From Desulfitobacterium sp050251735 (lineage in GTDB: Bacteria > Bacillota > Desulfitobacteriia > Desulfitobacteriales > Desulfitobacteriaceae), in NCBI GenBank assembly GCA_050251735.1, contig JBFWMF010000010.1, forward strand, positions 62,001 through 126,000: a stretch of DNA of 64,000 nt. The letters run 5' to 3'. A program made the position numbers and the translations under genes. This document shows, one piece after another, positions 7,317-15,959 of this stretch. The notes under the pieces were generated by a model. That model did no database searches and had not been told where the DNA came from. It worked only from the letters and a program-made list of their open reading frames with translations. Positions within the stretch are counted from its first letter, which is position 1, and every line of letters begins with the position of its first letter.

Positions 7317-8582
7317 ATGAACTATATCATTATTGGAAACAGTGCGGCAGGACTTTTCGCTGCCGAAGGGATAAGAGAAGCTGATCCCCAGGGGGCAATA
7401 ACAGTTCTCACGGCCGATCACTATCCTTCCTATTCCCGCTGCCTAACTACTTATTACTTAGCCGGGGATATCGAGGAGGAGCAAATCTTTCTACGCACGT
7501 CAGAAGAATTGGCGAAATTGAACTTAAACATCCATTATGGCTGCCGGGTGACGGCACTTGATCCAGAACAGCAAAGGATCAGCACCGCTGACGGTAGGTT
7601 CTTTAACTATAATCGCTGCCTAATTGCCACTGGTGCTTCCGCGGTTACCTTGGATATCCCCGGTGTCTCTTTGCCGGAGGTGTTTACCCTGCGCCATTTA
7701 GAAAATGCTAAAGACATTAGGGCCACGCTTAAGCCGGGTCGAAAAGCGGTCATTATCGGTGGAGGTTTGGTCAGTTTGAAATCTGCTTACGCACTAAGGA
7801 AGCAGGGATTAGAGGTCCATGTGGTCGTATCCTCTGGCTATATCCTCTCCCAGATGCTCAATCCACTTGCCGCCCAAATGCTGGAACAACACCTGAGTGA
7901 ACATGGTATTGACATTATCCTTAACTCAGATGTAGCTACTATTGAAGGTCAGGACCATGTCGAGGGTGTTCAACTAAAGTGCGGCAAAAGGCTGAAAGCA
8001 GACCTGGTTATCATCGGCAAGGGCGTTCGGCCCAATACCGGGCCTTTTCTGGATACAGGCCTCAAGATGAAGCATGGAATTCTTGTTAACGACTATCTGG
8101 AGACGAATTTTCCTCATGTGTATGCAGCAGGAGATGTCGCGGAAGCTTGGGATTTTATCCACGAAGGTCCGCGTATCAATGCCGTATGGCCAAATGCTAC
8201 GGAACAAGGACGTATCGCGGCCTTGAATATGACGGGTAAGAAAATGTTCTATAAAGGTTCCATGGGGATGAATTCAGTAGATTTCTTTAGTCTCAGAATC
8301 ATCTCAGCAGGAATCATTAAGCCTCCTCAAGGAAATGAGGATTTTGGAGATAGTCTCTCCTGGCAGGTGACAGAAGATTTCTACCAGTACCCTTCTTCTC
8401 AGCAAACCACCTTTCAATCCTTGATCTGGCAAGGAGATTGTTTGAAGGGGTATGTCTTAATTGGTCAGCCTGAACAGGCAGGGATCCTTACCGCCTTAAT
8501 TCGAGCCCGCGAGCCTCTATCTACGGCAGTACGGCAGCTTATTCGCGCAGGAAAAAGGGGTGGAGTACGGTTTGGACTTTGA
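7317..8582 (+). CDS. FAD-dependent NAD(P)H oxidoreductase associated with CooS
   Basis: A 421-residue pyridine nucleotide-disulfide oxidoreductase. The FAD-binding start reads YIIIGNSAAGLFAAEGI, the NAD(P)-binding motif is VIIGGGLVSLKSA (about residues 142-154), and the second FAD motif is VYAAGDVAEA near residue 265. A cysteine in SRCLTTYYLAG (about residue 42) sits where NADH oxidases and CoA-disulfide reductases carry their redox cysteine. It follows cooS by 18 bases with a GGGGGAA ribosome site. CooF-CooS-FAD oxidoreductase sets are known in other anaerobes and are thought to pass CO electrons to NAD(P)+. The exact acceptor is inference. Confidence 0.88.
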   Translation: MNYIIIGNSAAGLFAAEGIREADPQGAITVLTADHYPSYSRCLTTYYLAGDIEEEQIFLRTSEELAKLNLNIHYGCRVTALDPEQQRISTADGRFFNYNRCLIATGASAVTLDIPGVSLPEVFTLRHLENAKDIRATLKPGRKAVIIGGGLVSLKSAYALRKQGLEVHVVVSSGYILSQMLNPLAAQMLEQHLSEHGIDIILNSDVATIEGQDHVEGVQLKCGKRLKADLVIIGKGVRPNTGPFLDTGLKMKHGILVNDYLETNFPHVYAAGDVAEAWDFIHEGPRINAVWPNATEQGRIAALNMTGKKMFYKGSMGMNSVDFFSLRIISAGIIKPPQGNEDFGDSLSWQVTEDFYQYPSSQQTTFQSLIWQGDCLKGYVLIGQPEQAGILTALIRAREPLSTAVRQLIRAGKRGGVRFGL

Positions 8583-8678
8583 ATGAGACTTCGCTCAGAT
8601 GGGGAGTCAACCCCCTCTAAATGTTCGTTGAGCCTGGCGCAAGAGGTTGGAAAATATAGATAAAGTAAAATATTTAAT

Positions 8679-8707
8679 GTGGCACTCATGGAGGGTGCCA
8701 CTTTTTT
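8679..8707 (+). terminator. Terminator of the CO module
   Basis: GTGGCAC and the matching GTGCCAC (within GGTGCCAC) form a stem around an 8-base loop, followed by six Ts. Confidence 0.9.
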
Positions 8708-8979
8708 CTGTTTAATTATGTTCTTATCATGACCTCATCTACCCTTTAGTCTACGTCATAAGGGTTGACAAGGTGGCGAAAAACTGTGTCAAGAGGAGGG
8801 GTAATCCCATAGCATGTAATACGTGGAACTCAACTCCATGGAGCTTTAGTGAGAGCTGGAGTTTGCAAAGCACGCTAGGTACCTATACTGAGGACTTAGC
8901 GTCACTTTGAAGCATCCTACAGAGTTAAATTTATCGTGGCATGTAGTTACTACGGATGACTTGGGGAGGATAATTAAAG
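8708..8979 (+). other. Non-coding leader before the glycan genes, possibly structured
   Basis: No ORF with a credible ribosome site is seen. Two possible hairpins are visible: AACTCCA with TGGAGTT around 8831-8875, and ACGCTA with TAGCGT around 8872-8906. A TTGACA hexamer at 8764-8769 may be a -35 box, but no matching -10 is found. The segment does not match riboswitch or T-box cores that I know. It ends in a good GGGGAGGA ribosome site for the next gene. Confidence 0.35.
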
Positions 8980-10017
8980 ATGAAAATTGCTGTCGTAGGA
9001 TTGGGTAATATAGGCTTTAACCTTTTTCTTTATCTCAATAAAAAGTTTCCAAACTCCGTCATCGGGGTTGATATCGATGCCAATCGAGTCAACGACCTGC
9101 GCAACCTAGGTCATCGGGTAACCACCGATTATCGAGCGCTTACGAGCATTGATACTTGGCTGCTGGCTCCATCGACGGGTGATCAAGCGGAGAATCTATT
9201 CGCCGCCTTAAGGGAGATGATCATCTGCTCCGGTGCCTTAATCTCTATCGAATCCACTTTACCACCGGGAACCATGGAACTGGTTCGTAAGTACTTGGAG
9301 GGTAAGGGGTATCAATGCGGGCGAGATCTCCATTTAATTCATGTGCCTCACCGGGTCATGTTTGGCGTCGATGAGACGGTCTGCGACACACCGAGAGTCA
9401 TGGGAGCATTTACCCAAGCCTGTCTAGATAAAGGTAGGCAGTTTTACGCACCTTTAGTTCCCCAGCTTGTGGAAGTTCAGGATGTGCGGATTGCCGAACT
9501 GTCCAAAGTAGTTGAAAACGTTAAGCGCTATGTGGATGTAGCCTTTGCTCAGGAGCTTTATCAGTATTGTGTTGATAACGAGCTAGATTTTTCAGAGTTA
9601 AGGAAAGCCGTCAATAGCAAGAACAATGTGGAACTCCTCGAGACAGACTGGGGGATCGGTGGAGAATGCCTACCGAAGGATATGCGCTTCCTCAGGAAGG
9701 TTTGCCCATCGCCGTTGCTGGAAGGAGCGGCAAAAGCAGATCAAGAGTATCGCGATAGAATTCTCCAGCAGGTGGGTAGTAACCAAATCGTTCTCCTCAA
9801 AGGATTAAGCTATAAAACAGGGGTTAAGGATCTCCGGCATAGTTGTGGTGTGGAATTAGTTCGTGCTTTAGAAGCAGCGGGTAACATCGTATGGGTAGAG
9901 GATCCTCTGTTCACTCTCGAAGAACTGGAAGCAGCCGGATTCAAGACCGAGGCAAAGGTTGATGAGGCTACCACCCAGGATTGTATCGTCCTCGAGCGGG
10001 GCAAAGCCCTGAAATAA
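8980..10017 (+). CDS. UDP-glucose/GDP-mannose dehydrogenase-family enzyme
   Basis: A 345-residue nucleotide-sugar dehydrogenase, shorter than the usual 430 or so. The N-terminal Rossmann motif is VGLGNIGFNLF. The middle domain has STLPPGTME and the helix AELSKVVENVKRYVDVAFAQEL. The catalytic cysteine lies in GIGGECLPKD near residue 228, close to the family pattern GxGGxCxPKD. The C-terminal part has LKGLSYKTGVKDLRHS. Such enzymes oxidise a sugar nucleotide at C6 in two NAD-dependent steps. It starts a three-gene set with an epimerase and a glycosyltransferase, so it probably supplies a uronic sugar for a surface glycan. The substrate is not clear from sequence. Confidence 0.85.
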   Translation: MKIAVVGLGNIGFNLFLYLNKKFPNSVIGVDIDANRVNDLRNLGHRVTTDYRALTSIDTWLLAPSTGDQAENLFAALREMIICSGALISIESTLPPGTMELVRKYLEGKGYQCGRDLHLIHVPHRVMFGVDETVCDTPRVMGAFTQACLDKGRQFYAPLVPQLVEVQDVRIAELSKVVENVKRYVDVAFAQELYQYCVDNELDFSELRKAVNSKNNVELLETDWGIGGECLPKDMRFLRKVCPSPLLEGAAKADQEYRDRILQQVGSNQIVLLKGLSYKTGVKDLRHSCGVELVRALEAAGNIVWVEDPLFTLEELEAAGFKTEAKVDEATTQDCIVLERGKALK

Positions 10018-10038
10018 GTGAAAAGAGGAGCAGTGATT

Positions 10039-10959
10039 ATGTCAAAAGTTTTAGTGACAGGGAGTAAAGGAACTCTGGGCACCCCTTTGGTCAAGGAGCT
10101 TCAAAATCGGGGGCACGAAGTGTGGGAAGTGGACCTTCAGCATGCTGGGAAAGAAAATTACTTTCGGGCTGATATTTCCAAATACCGGCAACTGGAGCAG
10201 GTTTTTGAACAGGATTATGATGAGGTCTATCATTTAGCGGCAGAGTTTGGCCGCATCAATGGGGAGTACTATTATGACACCCTTTGGGAAACCAACGTGA
10301 TCGGCACTCGTAATCTATTAGAATGGCAGTTGAAAAAGGGCTTCAACCTCATTTTCACCAGTTCCTCAGAAATCTATGGAGAAGCTCGGGAACCGTTGCT
10401 GACGGAAGAGCTTCCTCAGCAGAAATCTATCATTCAGCATAATGACTATGCTTTAACTAAATGGGCCAACGAAGTTCAGATAATGAACTTTGAGAAGAAA
10501 TACCAAACGCCCATCGTAAGATTGAGGCTTTTTAATGCCTATGGACCGGGGGAATATTACCACCCTTACCGCAGTGTTGTTTGTCTTTTTGTTTATCGTG
10601 CGCTCAAGGGAATTCCCTATGAGGTCTATGAAGGCTATCATCGCGTGTTCATGTATGTGGATGACCTCATTCCCACCATTGCCAATGTCGGCGATAATTT
10701 TAAGGCCGGTGAAGTTTACAACATCGGCGGAACCGAATATCGCAGCGTTAAGGAACTCAGCGATCTCGTGCTCAAACACACCCAAGGTGACCCGGAGCTG
10801 GTAAGATATCTCTCTGAAGACAAACACAATACCGTCAGTAAGAGACCGGATATCCAGAAAGCCATCAGGGATCTTAATCATAATCCAAAGATAATGTTAG
10901 AGGAAGGTATACCCATCACTGTGGAGTGGATGAAGAAAATCTACGGGGAGGGACTATGA
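10039..10959 (+). CDS. NAD-dependent nucleotide-sugar epimerase/dehydratase
   Basis: A 306-residue extended SDR. The NAD-binding start is VLVTGSKGTLGTPLV, slightly off the common GxxGxxG spacing but with three glycines. The catalytic set includes TSSSEIYGEA and the YALTKWANE motif with the active Tyr-xxx-Lys (about residues 142-146). RLFNAYGPGEYYHPY and VYNIGGTEYRSVKEL are typical of UDP-sugar epimerases and dTDP-glucose dehydratases. ATG 10039 is chosen over the in-frame GTG 10018 because AAGAGGAG lies 8 bases upstream of it. Its stop overlaps the start of the glycosyltransferase gene by four bases. It probably works on the product of the dehydrogenase before it. Confidence 0.87.
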   Translation: MSKVLVTGSKGTLGTPLVKELQNRGHEVWEVDLQHAGKENYFRADISKYRQLEQVFEQDYDEVYHLAAEFGRINGEYYYDTLWETNVIGTRNLLEWQLKKGFNLIFTSSSEIYGEAREPLLTEELPQQKSIIQHNDYALTKWANEVQIMNFEKKYQTPIVRLRLFNAYGPGEYYHPYRSVVCLFVYRALKGIPYEVYEGYHRVFMYVDDLIPTIANVGDNFKAGEVYNIGGTEYRSVKELSDLVLKHTQGDPELVRYLSEDKHNTVSKRPDIQKAIRDLNHNPKIMLEEGIPITVEWMKKIYGEGL

Positions 10960-11678
10960 TGGCAATGCCTAAAGTGAGTGTGGTTATTCCCACATATAAT
11001 CACGCTCGCTATGTGCCTTGGGCAGTAGAAAGTGTTCTTCGTCAGAATTATCCCAATTTAGAGATCCTTGTCATCGATGATGGCTCCACAGATGACACTG
11101 CCCAACGTCTTCGAGCTTATTTGAAGAGTATTAAGTATATTTACAAGCCCAATGGAGGGACATCCAGTGCCCTTAACCATGGATTAGAGCGAGTCACAGG
11201 TGATTATATCTGCTGGCTAAGTGCTGATGACATGTTCTTAAAGGGGAAGATAGCTAAACAAGTTCAATTAATGCAGAGTTATCCTCAAGTGGGCTTTTGT
11301 TATACAAGTTTTGTAGTTATTGATGAAAATGGGCTGAAGAAATATGATGTGGATTCCGCATTTTACCCCATACGCCAGGAAATGGTGGTAAATCTGCACA
11401 AAGGGTGCTTTATCAACGGATCCTCGGTAATGATGAGAAGTTCAGCGCTTGAACTAGTGGGACCATTCGATGAAGGACTGCCCCAAGCTCATGATTATGA
11501 ACTATGGTTTCGCTTCCTTCGCCACTTTCCCTCGGGTTTCATTAAGGAACCTCTCATAGCCTATCGATGGCATGGGGAGAATATGAGTCTTCACCCCGCC
11601 ACAGAATGCATCCGCATCGTTCAGCAAAGAGCAACGGAGCTTTTCCCCGAGTGGTTAGGGGATAGATTATCATTCTAA
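10956..11678 (+). CDS. Family 2 glycosyltransferase
   Basis: A 240-residue GT-A glycosyltransferase. The nucleotide-binding start reads VSVVIPTYNHARYV, followed by ILVIDDGSTDDT with the first conserved aspartates, and LSADDMF where the metal-binding DxD-type acids lie. No membrane helices are seen, so it is a cytoplasmic enzyme acting at the membrane face. The start codon overlaps the epimerase stop (ATGA), and GGGGAGGG precedes it. It completes a small operon that makes and transfers a modified sugar, perhaps to a wall polymer, flagellin or S-layer. The acceptor is unknown. Confidence 0.87.
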   Translation: MMAMPKVSVVIPTYNHARYVPWAVESVLRQNYPNLEILVIDDGSTDDTAQRLRAYLKSIKYIYKPNGGTSSALNHGLERVTGDYICWLSADDMFLKGKIAKQVQLMQSYPQVGFCYTSFVVIDENGLKKYDVDSAFYPIRQEMVVNLHKGCFINGSSVMMRSSALELVGPFDEGLPQAHDYELWFRFLRHFPSGFIKEPLIAYRWHGENMSLHPATECIRIVQQRATELFPEWLGDRLSF

Positions 11679-11812
11679 ACTTTCCACAAAAACTCCTGCT
11701 CCGTTAGGAATCACAATGGTTTCAGCATCTGGACGAGTATAGTCATAAGCTTTTGCCAAGGCTTCATCGAGGATTGTTGCACAATTCAAGCCCTTGCTAT
11801 AATTTTTACGCT
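11670..11812 (-). pseudogene. Remnant of a gene resembling the end of LarA (DUF2088)
   Basis: The minus strand carries about 46 open codons with good protein character and then an immediate stop on the upstream side. The translation includes CATILDEALAKAYDYTRPD and ETIVIPNGAGVFVE, which resembles the C-terminal end of nickel-pincer lactate racemase LarA proteins. It has no start codon or ribosome site and converges onto the glycosyltransferase end. It is best read as the tail of a decayed gene. The LarA match is from memory of the family and is weak at this length. Confidence 0.42.
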
Positions 11813-11995
11813 ATTTCTCTTCTAATAGCTTAAAATCCTTTTTTAAATCAGATTTCTTCTCTAATGGTAGTCTACTTATATATATTAGGTATTAATAGTC
11901 AAAGCTCTGTAAGGTGGGTATAATAAGGGTAATATCAAGTCCAAATTGGATTGATTACTAGCTAGAACAGTGGTCCAATTAAGGAGGTAATAGTA

Positions 11996-13063
11996 GTGAA
12001 AAGGTATTCGCTAATCATCGGCATCATGAGTTTACTCGGTGCACTCCTTCTGCTTGGGGGATGCGGAACGACTCAAAAAAATCCCCCTACCGGCAACAAC
12101 CCAGTTGAGCAGCCTGCCCAAGAGGATAAATTTGCCTACTACCTTGCCTACCAGGAAAATACGAAATATGTGTATGAAGGCCAGGGCAACGAGTATGCAT
12201 CTTATACCACCTATGTTGATTACTTTACAGGTGACAAGGTGCAACTGCGGACCAATAATGGCGGCACCGAGATGGTGCGCGTGCTTGTTCTGGATGCCGG
12301 ACAAATAATCCAGCAACTAGCCCAAGGAGAGACCTATTACCGAGAGGATTTGACCAAGAGTCCTAAGCTCATTAGCAAAGGTGATGTTCTTCTGAAAGAG
12401 CCCTTGACTAAGGGTACAACCTGGACCTTAGCAGATAAACGCAAACGCACAATTACTAACGAGGCTGCAGACATTTCTACACCTTCCGGAAATTACAAGA
12501 CTATAGAGGTAACCACAGAAGGAAATGATAGCAAAGTTATAGACTATTATGCACCTAATGTGGGGCTGGTCAAAACAGTATTTAAAGGTACCGATGGGTT
12601 TGAAGTGACGTCCACCTTAAGTAAGTTAGAGAAGAACACCCCTTTGGTACAAAATGTCAAGGTCTATTATCCCAACATAGATGATGGAAAAATCTATACG
12701 ACCACATTACAATTGTCCTTCAAGACCAACGATATTACGAAGCAGATTCTTGAAGGGGAATTCAAAAAGCAGGCCGCTAATCATGGCAAGCTCATTGGAG
12801 AGAATGTTAAAATTAAGAGCCTTTATCTCAATCAAGATGGACGAGTTTATGTGGACTTTACCAAAAACTTAGTCACAGAAATGAATGCTGGAGCAGGCTA
12901 TGAAGGAATGATCCTACAAAGCATTGTTAATACTCTAGGGGATTATTATGGAGTAAGTGAAGTAAACCTTACTATAGAAGGCGAACCCTATGCTTCCGGA
13001 CATGTGGAAATGAAGAAAGGGGAGTTCTTCAAAGTAAACAAGAATAACGTTGTGGAAAAATAA
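11996..13063 (+). CDS. GerMN-domain lipoprotein
   Basis: A 355-residue exported lipoprotein: GTG start at 11996 behind AAGGAGG, a hydrophobic signal and the lipobox LLLGGC near residue 23. The middle (residues 45-215) is a beta-rich region of unknown family. The C-terminal 120 residues, from VKVYYPNIDDGKIY to GHVEMKKG, form a GerMN domain with the typical LYLNQDGRVYVDFTKN strand pair. GerMN domains occur in the spore germination protein GerM and in other Firmicute lipoproteins, where they probably bind a cell-wall or protein partner. It appears to be monocistronic, with a terminator 100 bases later. A role in sporulation or envelope maintenance is inference. Confidence 0.85.
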   Translation: MKRYSLIIGIMSLLGALLLLGGCGTTQKNPPTGNNPVEQPAQEDKFAYYLAYQENTKYVYEGQGNEYASYTTYVDYFTGDKVQLRTNNGGTEMVRVLVLDAGQIIQQLAQGETYYREDLTKSPKLISKGDVLLKEPLTKGTTWTLADKRKRTITNEAADISTPSGNYKTIEVTTEGNDSKVIDYYAPNVGLVKTVFKGTDGFEVTSTLSKLEKNTPLVQNVKVYYPNIDDGKIYTTTLQLSFKTNDITKQILEGEFKKQAANHGKLIGENVKIKSLYLNQDGRVYVDFTKNLVTEMNAGAGYEGMILQSIVNTLGDYYGVSEVNLTIEGEPYASGHVEMKKGEFFKVNKNNVVEK

Positions 13064-13161
13064 AAACATGTGATTTTATTGAAGATAGATTGTGTAAAGT
13101 AAAATGACTAACTCAAATAATTTTATAGATGGTTTTTGCAATTAAATAATTGATATAGTGT

Positions 13162-13190
13162 AAGAACAGGTGGAGCTTTCACCTGTTCTT
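13162..13190 (+). terminator. Terminator of the GerMN lipoprotein gene
   Basis: AAGAACAGGTG and CACCTGTTCTT make an 11-base perfect stem with a 7-base loop. The T run is poor, so termination may be partial. Confidence 0.7.
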
Positions 13191-13386
13191 GTGTTATGCT
13201 GTCAGACTTCTATGCAGCTAAGGTCTTCGTCGTTTACATATTACTAAATATCTGCAGTTTGGTAGCTACCTCGCAATAGCCTCGCTAGCTACTTCGCCTG
13301 TTTGCCCGTCAACACCTAACGAGTGCTAGGATTGTGTCTTCAGGCGACAGCTTAGTTTTGTAAGAACAGAAATGGTCTTGAATTAA
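13191..13386. other. Non-coding segment between direct repeats
   Basis: No gene is seen. The 11-base word TGTAAGAACAG occurs at 13159-13169 and again at 13359-13369, exactly 200 bases apart. Inside is a 7-base stem GTAGCTA with TAGCTAC around 13252. The function is unknown; it may be a small insertion with target repeats, or chance. Confidence 0.35.
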
Positions 13387-13458
13387 GTGCTAAATTGTGT
13401 TCTAATAGACGTGTTGACAATAATGAAACAACGTTTCACTGAAAGGGGCCGCTTCATC

Positions 13459-14574
13459 GTGCAAGAACGTCATCCTATTAAGTACTTAGCGCCTGCCTGG
13501 TTTGCTGTCATCATGGGCACCGGGGGATTGGCCAACATATTGTATCTTTGGCAAGATGTCTTTCCCCTAGGGCACTTTCTAGGTATAGCCATAGCGGCTT
13601 TAGCTGATGTACTTTATTTCTTCGTTTTGGTTCCTTGGGTGATCCGCTGGACAAAGTATTTTCCTTATGCTTATCGGGATTTGAATCATCCCTTGGCGGG
13701 GAACTTTTTCGTAACTATGCCTGTCGCAACTACAATTTTGGGAACCAATATCTATCTAATCTGGAGTCATTATTTAAGTGAGGCCCTGACCTACAACATT
13801 ATTTTTGCTGCTTGGATTATTGCAATCATCGGGGTCACCTTCTTTACTTTTTATAGCACTTTTAGATTCATGCGAACAGAGGAAACCCCCAAGCCGGAAA
13901 TGATCAATTTTTCCTGGATTATGGCACCCATTGCCAATATGGCGGTTTCCTTGATCGGGAATCCTGTCCTTGAGCTGACGATGAAAATGAAGCCTTCTTG
14001 GAGTGTCTCCGTACTCATCACCAATACCGCCTTATTCGGCATCGGCTTTTTCCTTTTTATCTTCATAAGTGCCATAGTTTTTGTCCGTTTAGCGTACCAT
14101 CCCCTTCCTCCAGCAGAAACGATTCCTTCCTTCGGAATTTTCGTCAGTGCAGTGGGGCTTGCTGTGAGTGCCATCATCGATCAATCAAAGCATGCTCAGA
14201 GTCTTGGTCTTTTAGCTAGCACGGATTTAGCAAATTTAATTGCTGCAGTGATCTGGGGATTTGGTATCTGGATTGTGGGGATTATTGCGATTATCAGTAT
14301 CTATCAAATGCGCAAGGGTGGAATTCCCTTTAGCATGGGCTGGTGGGCATATATCTTCCCCTTGGCGGCGTATACGATTTCTAGCCAAAAGATTGCTGCT
14401 ATCTATGCAACCCCTCTGACAACGGGCTATACTGCTTTTTTAACCTTGCTTTTAGTTCTGCTTTGGGGATATACTTTTGTCAATACGGCAAGGGGAGCGA
14501 TAAGTGGGCGACTCTTTACCGGTACTCCCATTCCTGAAACTCCCAAGAAAGACCCGGCTTGTTCTGCGATTTAA
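13459..14574 (+). CDS. TDT-family transporter (TehA/SLAC1/Mae1 type)
   Basis: A membrane protein of about 371 residues with ten hydrophobic segments. It opens with LAPAWFAVIMGTGGLANI, the signature of the TDT family that includes TehA, the yeast malate permease Mae1 and plant SLAC1 anion channels. Substrates in the family are C4-dicarboxylates, sulfite, tellurite-related or inorganic anions. The start GTG 13459 has GAAAGGGG ten bases upstream; in-frame ATG 13423 has no ribosome site but would add 12 residues. A sulfite-exporting role would fit the sulfonate genes further on, but that is speculation. It is followed by a strong terminator. Confidence 0.85.
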   Translation: MQERHPIKYLAPAWFAVIMGTGGLANILYLWQDVFPLGHFLGIAIAALADVLYFFVLVPWVIRWTKYFPYAYRDLNHPLAGNFFVTMPVATTILGTNIYLIWSHYLSEALTYNIIFAAWIIAIIGVTFFTFYSTFRFMRTEETPKPEMINFSWIMAPIANMAVSLIGNPVLELTMKMKPSWSVSVLITNTALFGIGFFLFIFISAIVFVRLAYHPLPPAETIPSFGIFVSAVGLAVSAIIDQSKHAQSLGLLASTDLANLIAAVIWGFGIWIVGIIAIISIYQMRKGGIPFSMGWWAYIFPLAAYTISSQKIAAIYATPLTTGYTAFLTLLLVLLWGYTFVNTARGAISGRLFTGTPIPETPKKDPACSAI

Positions 14575-14577
14575 ACC

Positions 14578-14598
14578 AAAAACGGCGATGCCGTTTTT
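14578..14598 (+). terminator. Terminator of the TDT transporter gene
   Basis: AAAAACGGC and GCCGTTTTT form a 9-base stem with a 3-base loop directly after the stop codon. Confidence 0.85.
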
Positions 14599-14739
14599 CG
14601 TTTAATTTGCAAGTCAATGGCGTCAAGTTAATAGATGAGCTCAGAATAAAGCGAACTATTGAGCAACTCGATAAAGCTACTGTTGAAGTATTTGTGATAT
14701 AATGGGAAAAATGCACTGCGCTGAATGTTAGCATTGAAG

Positions 14740-14793
14740 ATTCCTGATAAACAGCGGACTTCAAGGCCCCTCACCCGAAAAGGTGAGGGGCCT
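14740..14793. repeat. 54-bp terminator-bearing repeat, copy 1
   Basis: It reads ATTCCTGATAAACAGCG, a short variable part, then AGGCCCCTCACCC and GGTGAGGGGCCT as a strong hairpin. A second copy of the same length lies at 21910-21963, and 50 of 54 bases agree. The two copies point the same way and bracket the cluster at 14.9-21.9 kb. The hairpin can terminate transcription on either strand. The segment 14599-14739 before it shows no gene. Confidence 0.85.
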
Positions 14794-14884
14794 ATTTGCA
14801 TTAATTCACCCTCTTTGGTGATGCGAAGATAGCTCTACTTTATATAAAATGAAGTAAACATAGCCTGATGAGAGGGGGATTCGT

Positions 14885-15406
14885 TTGAAAAAAATTGCGT
14901 GGTGCGCACGGTGCTTTTTAGCAGCTTCCATTTTTTGCGTTACCGCTTTTGCGGCGGTGATTATCCTGCAGCCTCCAAATTGGAAATCGTATGCCATCCT
15001 GGCCTTGGCAGCAGAGTTGATAACCGCTTTCTCCTTTGTTTTTATGAGCAAAAAATTGAAAGCTGCACAATTGATTCTCGAGAATCAAATTCTCCATATT
15101 CAGCCCGTTGTCTTTCGAGAGTTGGACGACAGGAAAGAAAGTGAAATCCGGTCCTGCGAAACCGTCGAGATGTTCATTTCCGGTTTTGGCATCCTGCTGG
15201 GTTCTAAGATCATTAAGTTTAACCAGGAGGGCATCCGATTAAAAGCTGTGGAAATCGGGCGGGACTATCTTTCTATCGATTACGGCACGGATGGGGAGGT
15301 TCGGAATATCCGCCTGATTCACGCCAGACCCGATAGCGCCGTCCTTGTCGGCATTATTGAAAAATTCCGTTATGAAACCGGGATTGTCCCGGTTGTTACA
15401 GAATAA
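14885..15406 (+). CDS. Membrane protein with two N-terminal helices and a soluble domain, unknown
   Basis: A 173-residue protein with a TTG start behind GAGAGGGGG. Two hydrophobic helices (about residues 8-27 and 34-51) form a hairpin, followed by about 115 residues rich in beta strands. The pattern resembles small PH-like membrane proteins that carry two helices and then a barrel, with a GILLGSKIIKFNQEGIRLKAVEIGRDYLSIDYG stretch. I do not recognise a named family. It is the first gene after the left 54-bp repeat and probably starts the transcription unit of the cluster. A role as a membrane adaptor is a guess. Confidence 0.6.
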   Translation: MKKIAWCARCFLAASIFCVTAFAAVIILQPPNWKSYAILALAAELITAFSFVFMSKKLKAAQLILENQILHIQPVVFRELDDRKESEIRSCETVEMFISGFGILLGSKIIKFNQEGIRLKAVEIGRDYLSIDYGTDGEVRNIRLIHARPDSAVLVGIIEKFRYETGIVPVVTE

Positions 15407-15512
15407 CGACGGAGTGCAAACAAGCACTGGAAAGTGCTCTCTACTGAAACGAATAGAATGATCTTAGATGAAAAGATTCAGACCGAATTATACTAAAAAA
15501 GGAGAGGTAGAA

Positions 15513-15923
15513 ATGAAGAAAAAGGTGTTTTTATCGATGATGGTGCTTATTTTAACAATGGGTTTGATGGTAGGTTGCAATGAGTCAGATGGCGGCAAAA
15601 ATCAATCCAATGAATTCTTGGGGAAATTCTCCGGAACGGCGGGGACGCTGGAATTTCTTCCTGATAAACAAGTAAAGGTTGATCTTGAGGGAGATGCAGT
15701 CTGGATGATCAGTAACGAAGATAATAATCATAAAACTTATACCTATAAATTTATTACTAAGAGAAACGATGTCGTGGAGTACGATGAAGCTGCGGCAATT
15801 AATTATTACAAACCTGACCAGGATAGCTTTTTTATGCAAAATTTCATTCAAGTAGAAAAAGATAAAGTAATCCTTTATCCGGAGAGGCACGATGCAGCGG
15901 TGTTTAACAAAGTGGTACAGTGA
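15513..15923 (+). CDS. Small lipoprotein A of the repeat-flanked cluster
   Basis: A 136-residue predicted lipoprotein with the signal KKKVFLSMMVLILTMG and lipobox LMVGC at about residue 22. The mature part is short, polar and beta-rich, with no family I recognise. ATG 15513 has AAAAGGAGAGG upstream and is preferred over the in-frame ATG 15468. Two more small lipoproteins of similar size follow at once. The three share a size and layout (signal, lipobox, 110-130 residue domain), but I see no strong sequence identity among them. They may be paralogous ligand- or wall-binding parts of one envelope complex. Confidence 0.72.
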   Translation: MKKKVFLSMMVLILTMGLMVGCNESDGGKNQSNEFLGKFSGTAGTLEFLPDKQVKVDLEGDAVWMISNEDNNHKTYTYKFITKRNDVVEYDEAAAINYYKPDQDSFFMQNFIQVEKDKVILYPERHDAAVFNKVVQ

Positions 15924-15959
15924 ACTCTTATTAATTTATTGTAGAAGGGATTGGTATGT

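Noticed and set aside
8760..8979. T-box or known riboswitch before the sugar dehydrogenase gene
   Set aside because: The T-box core AGGGTGGNACCGCG is missing, and no other aptamer core could be matched.
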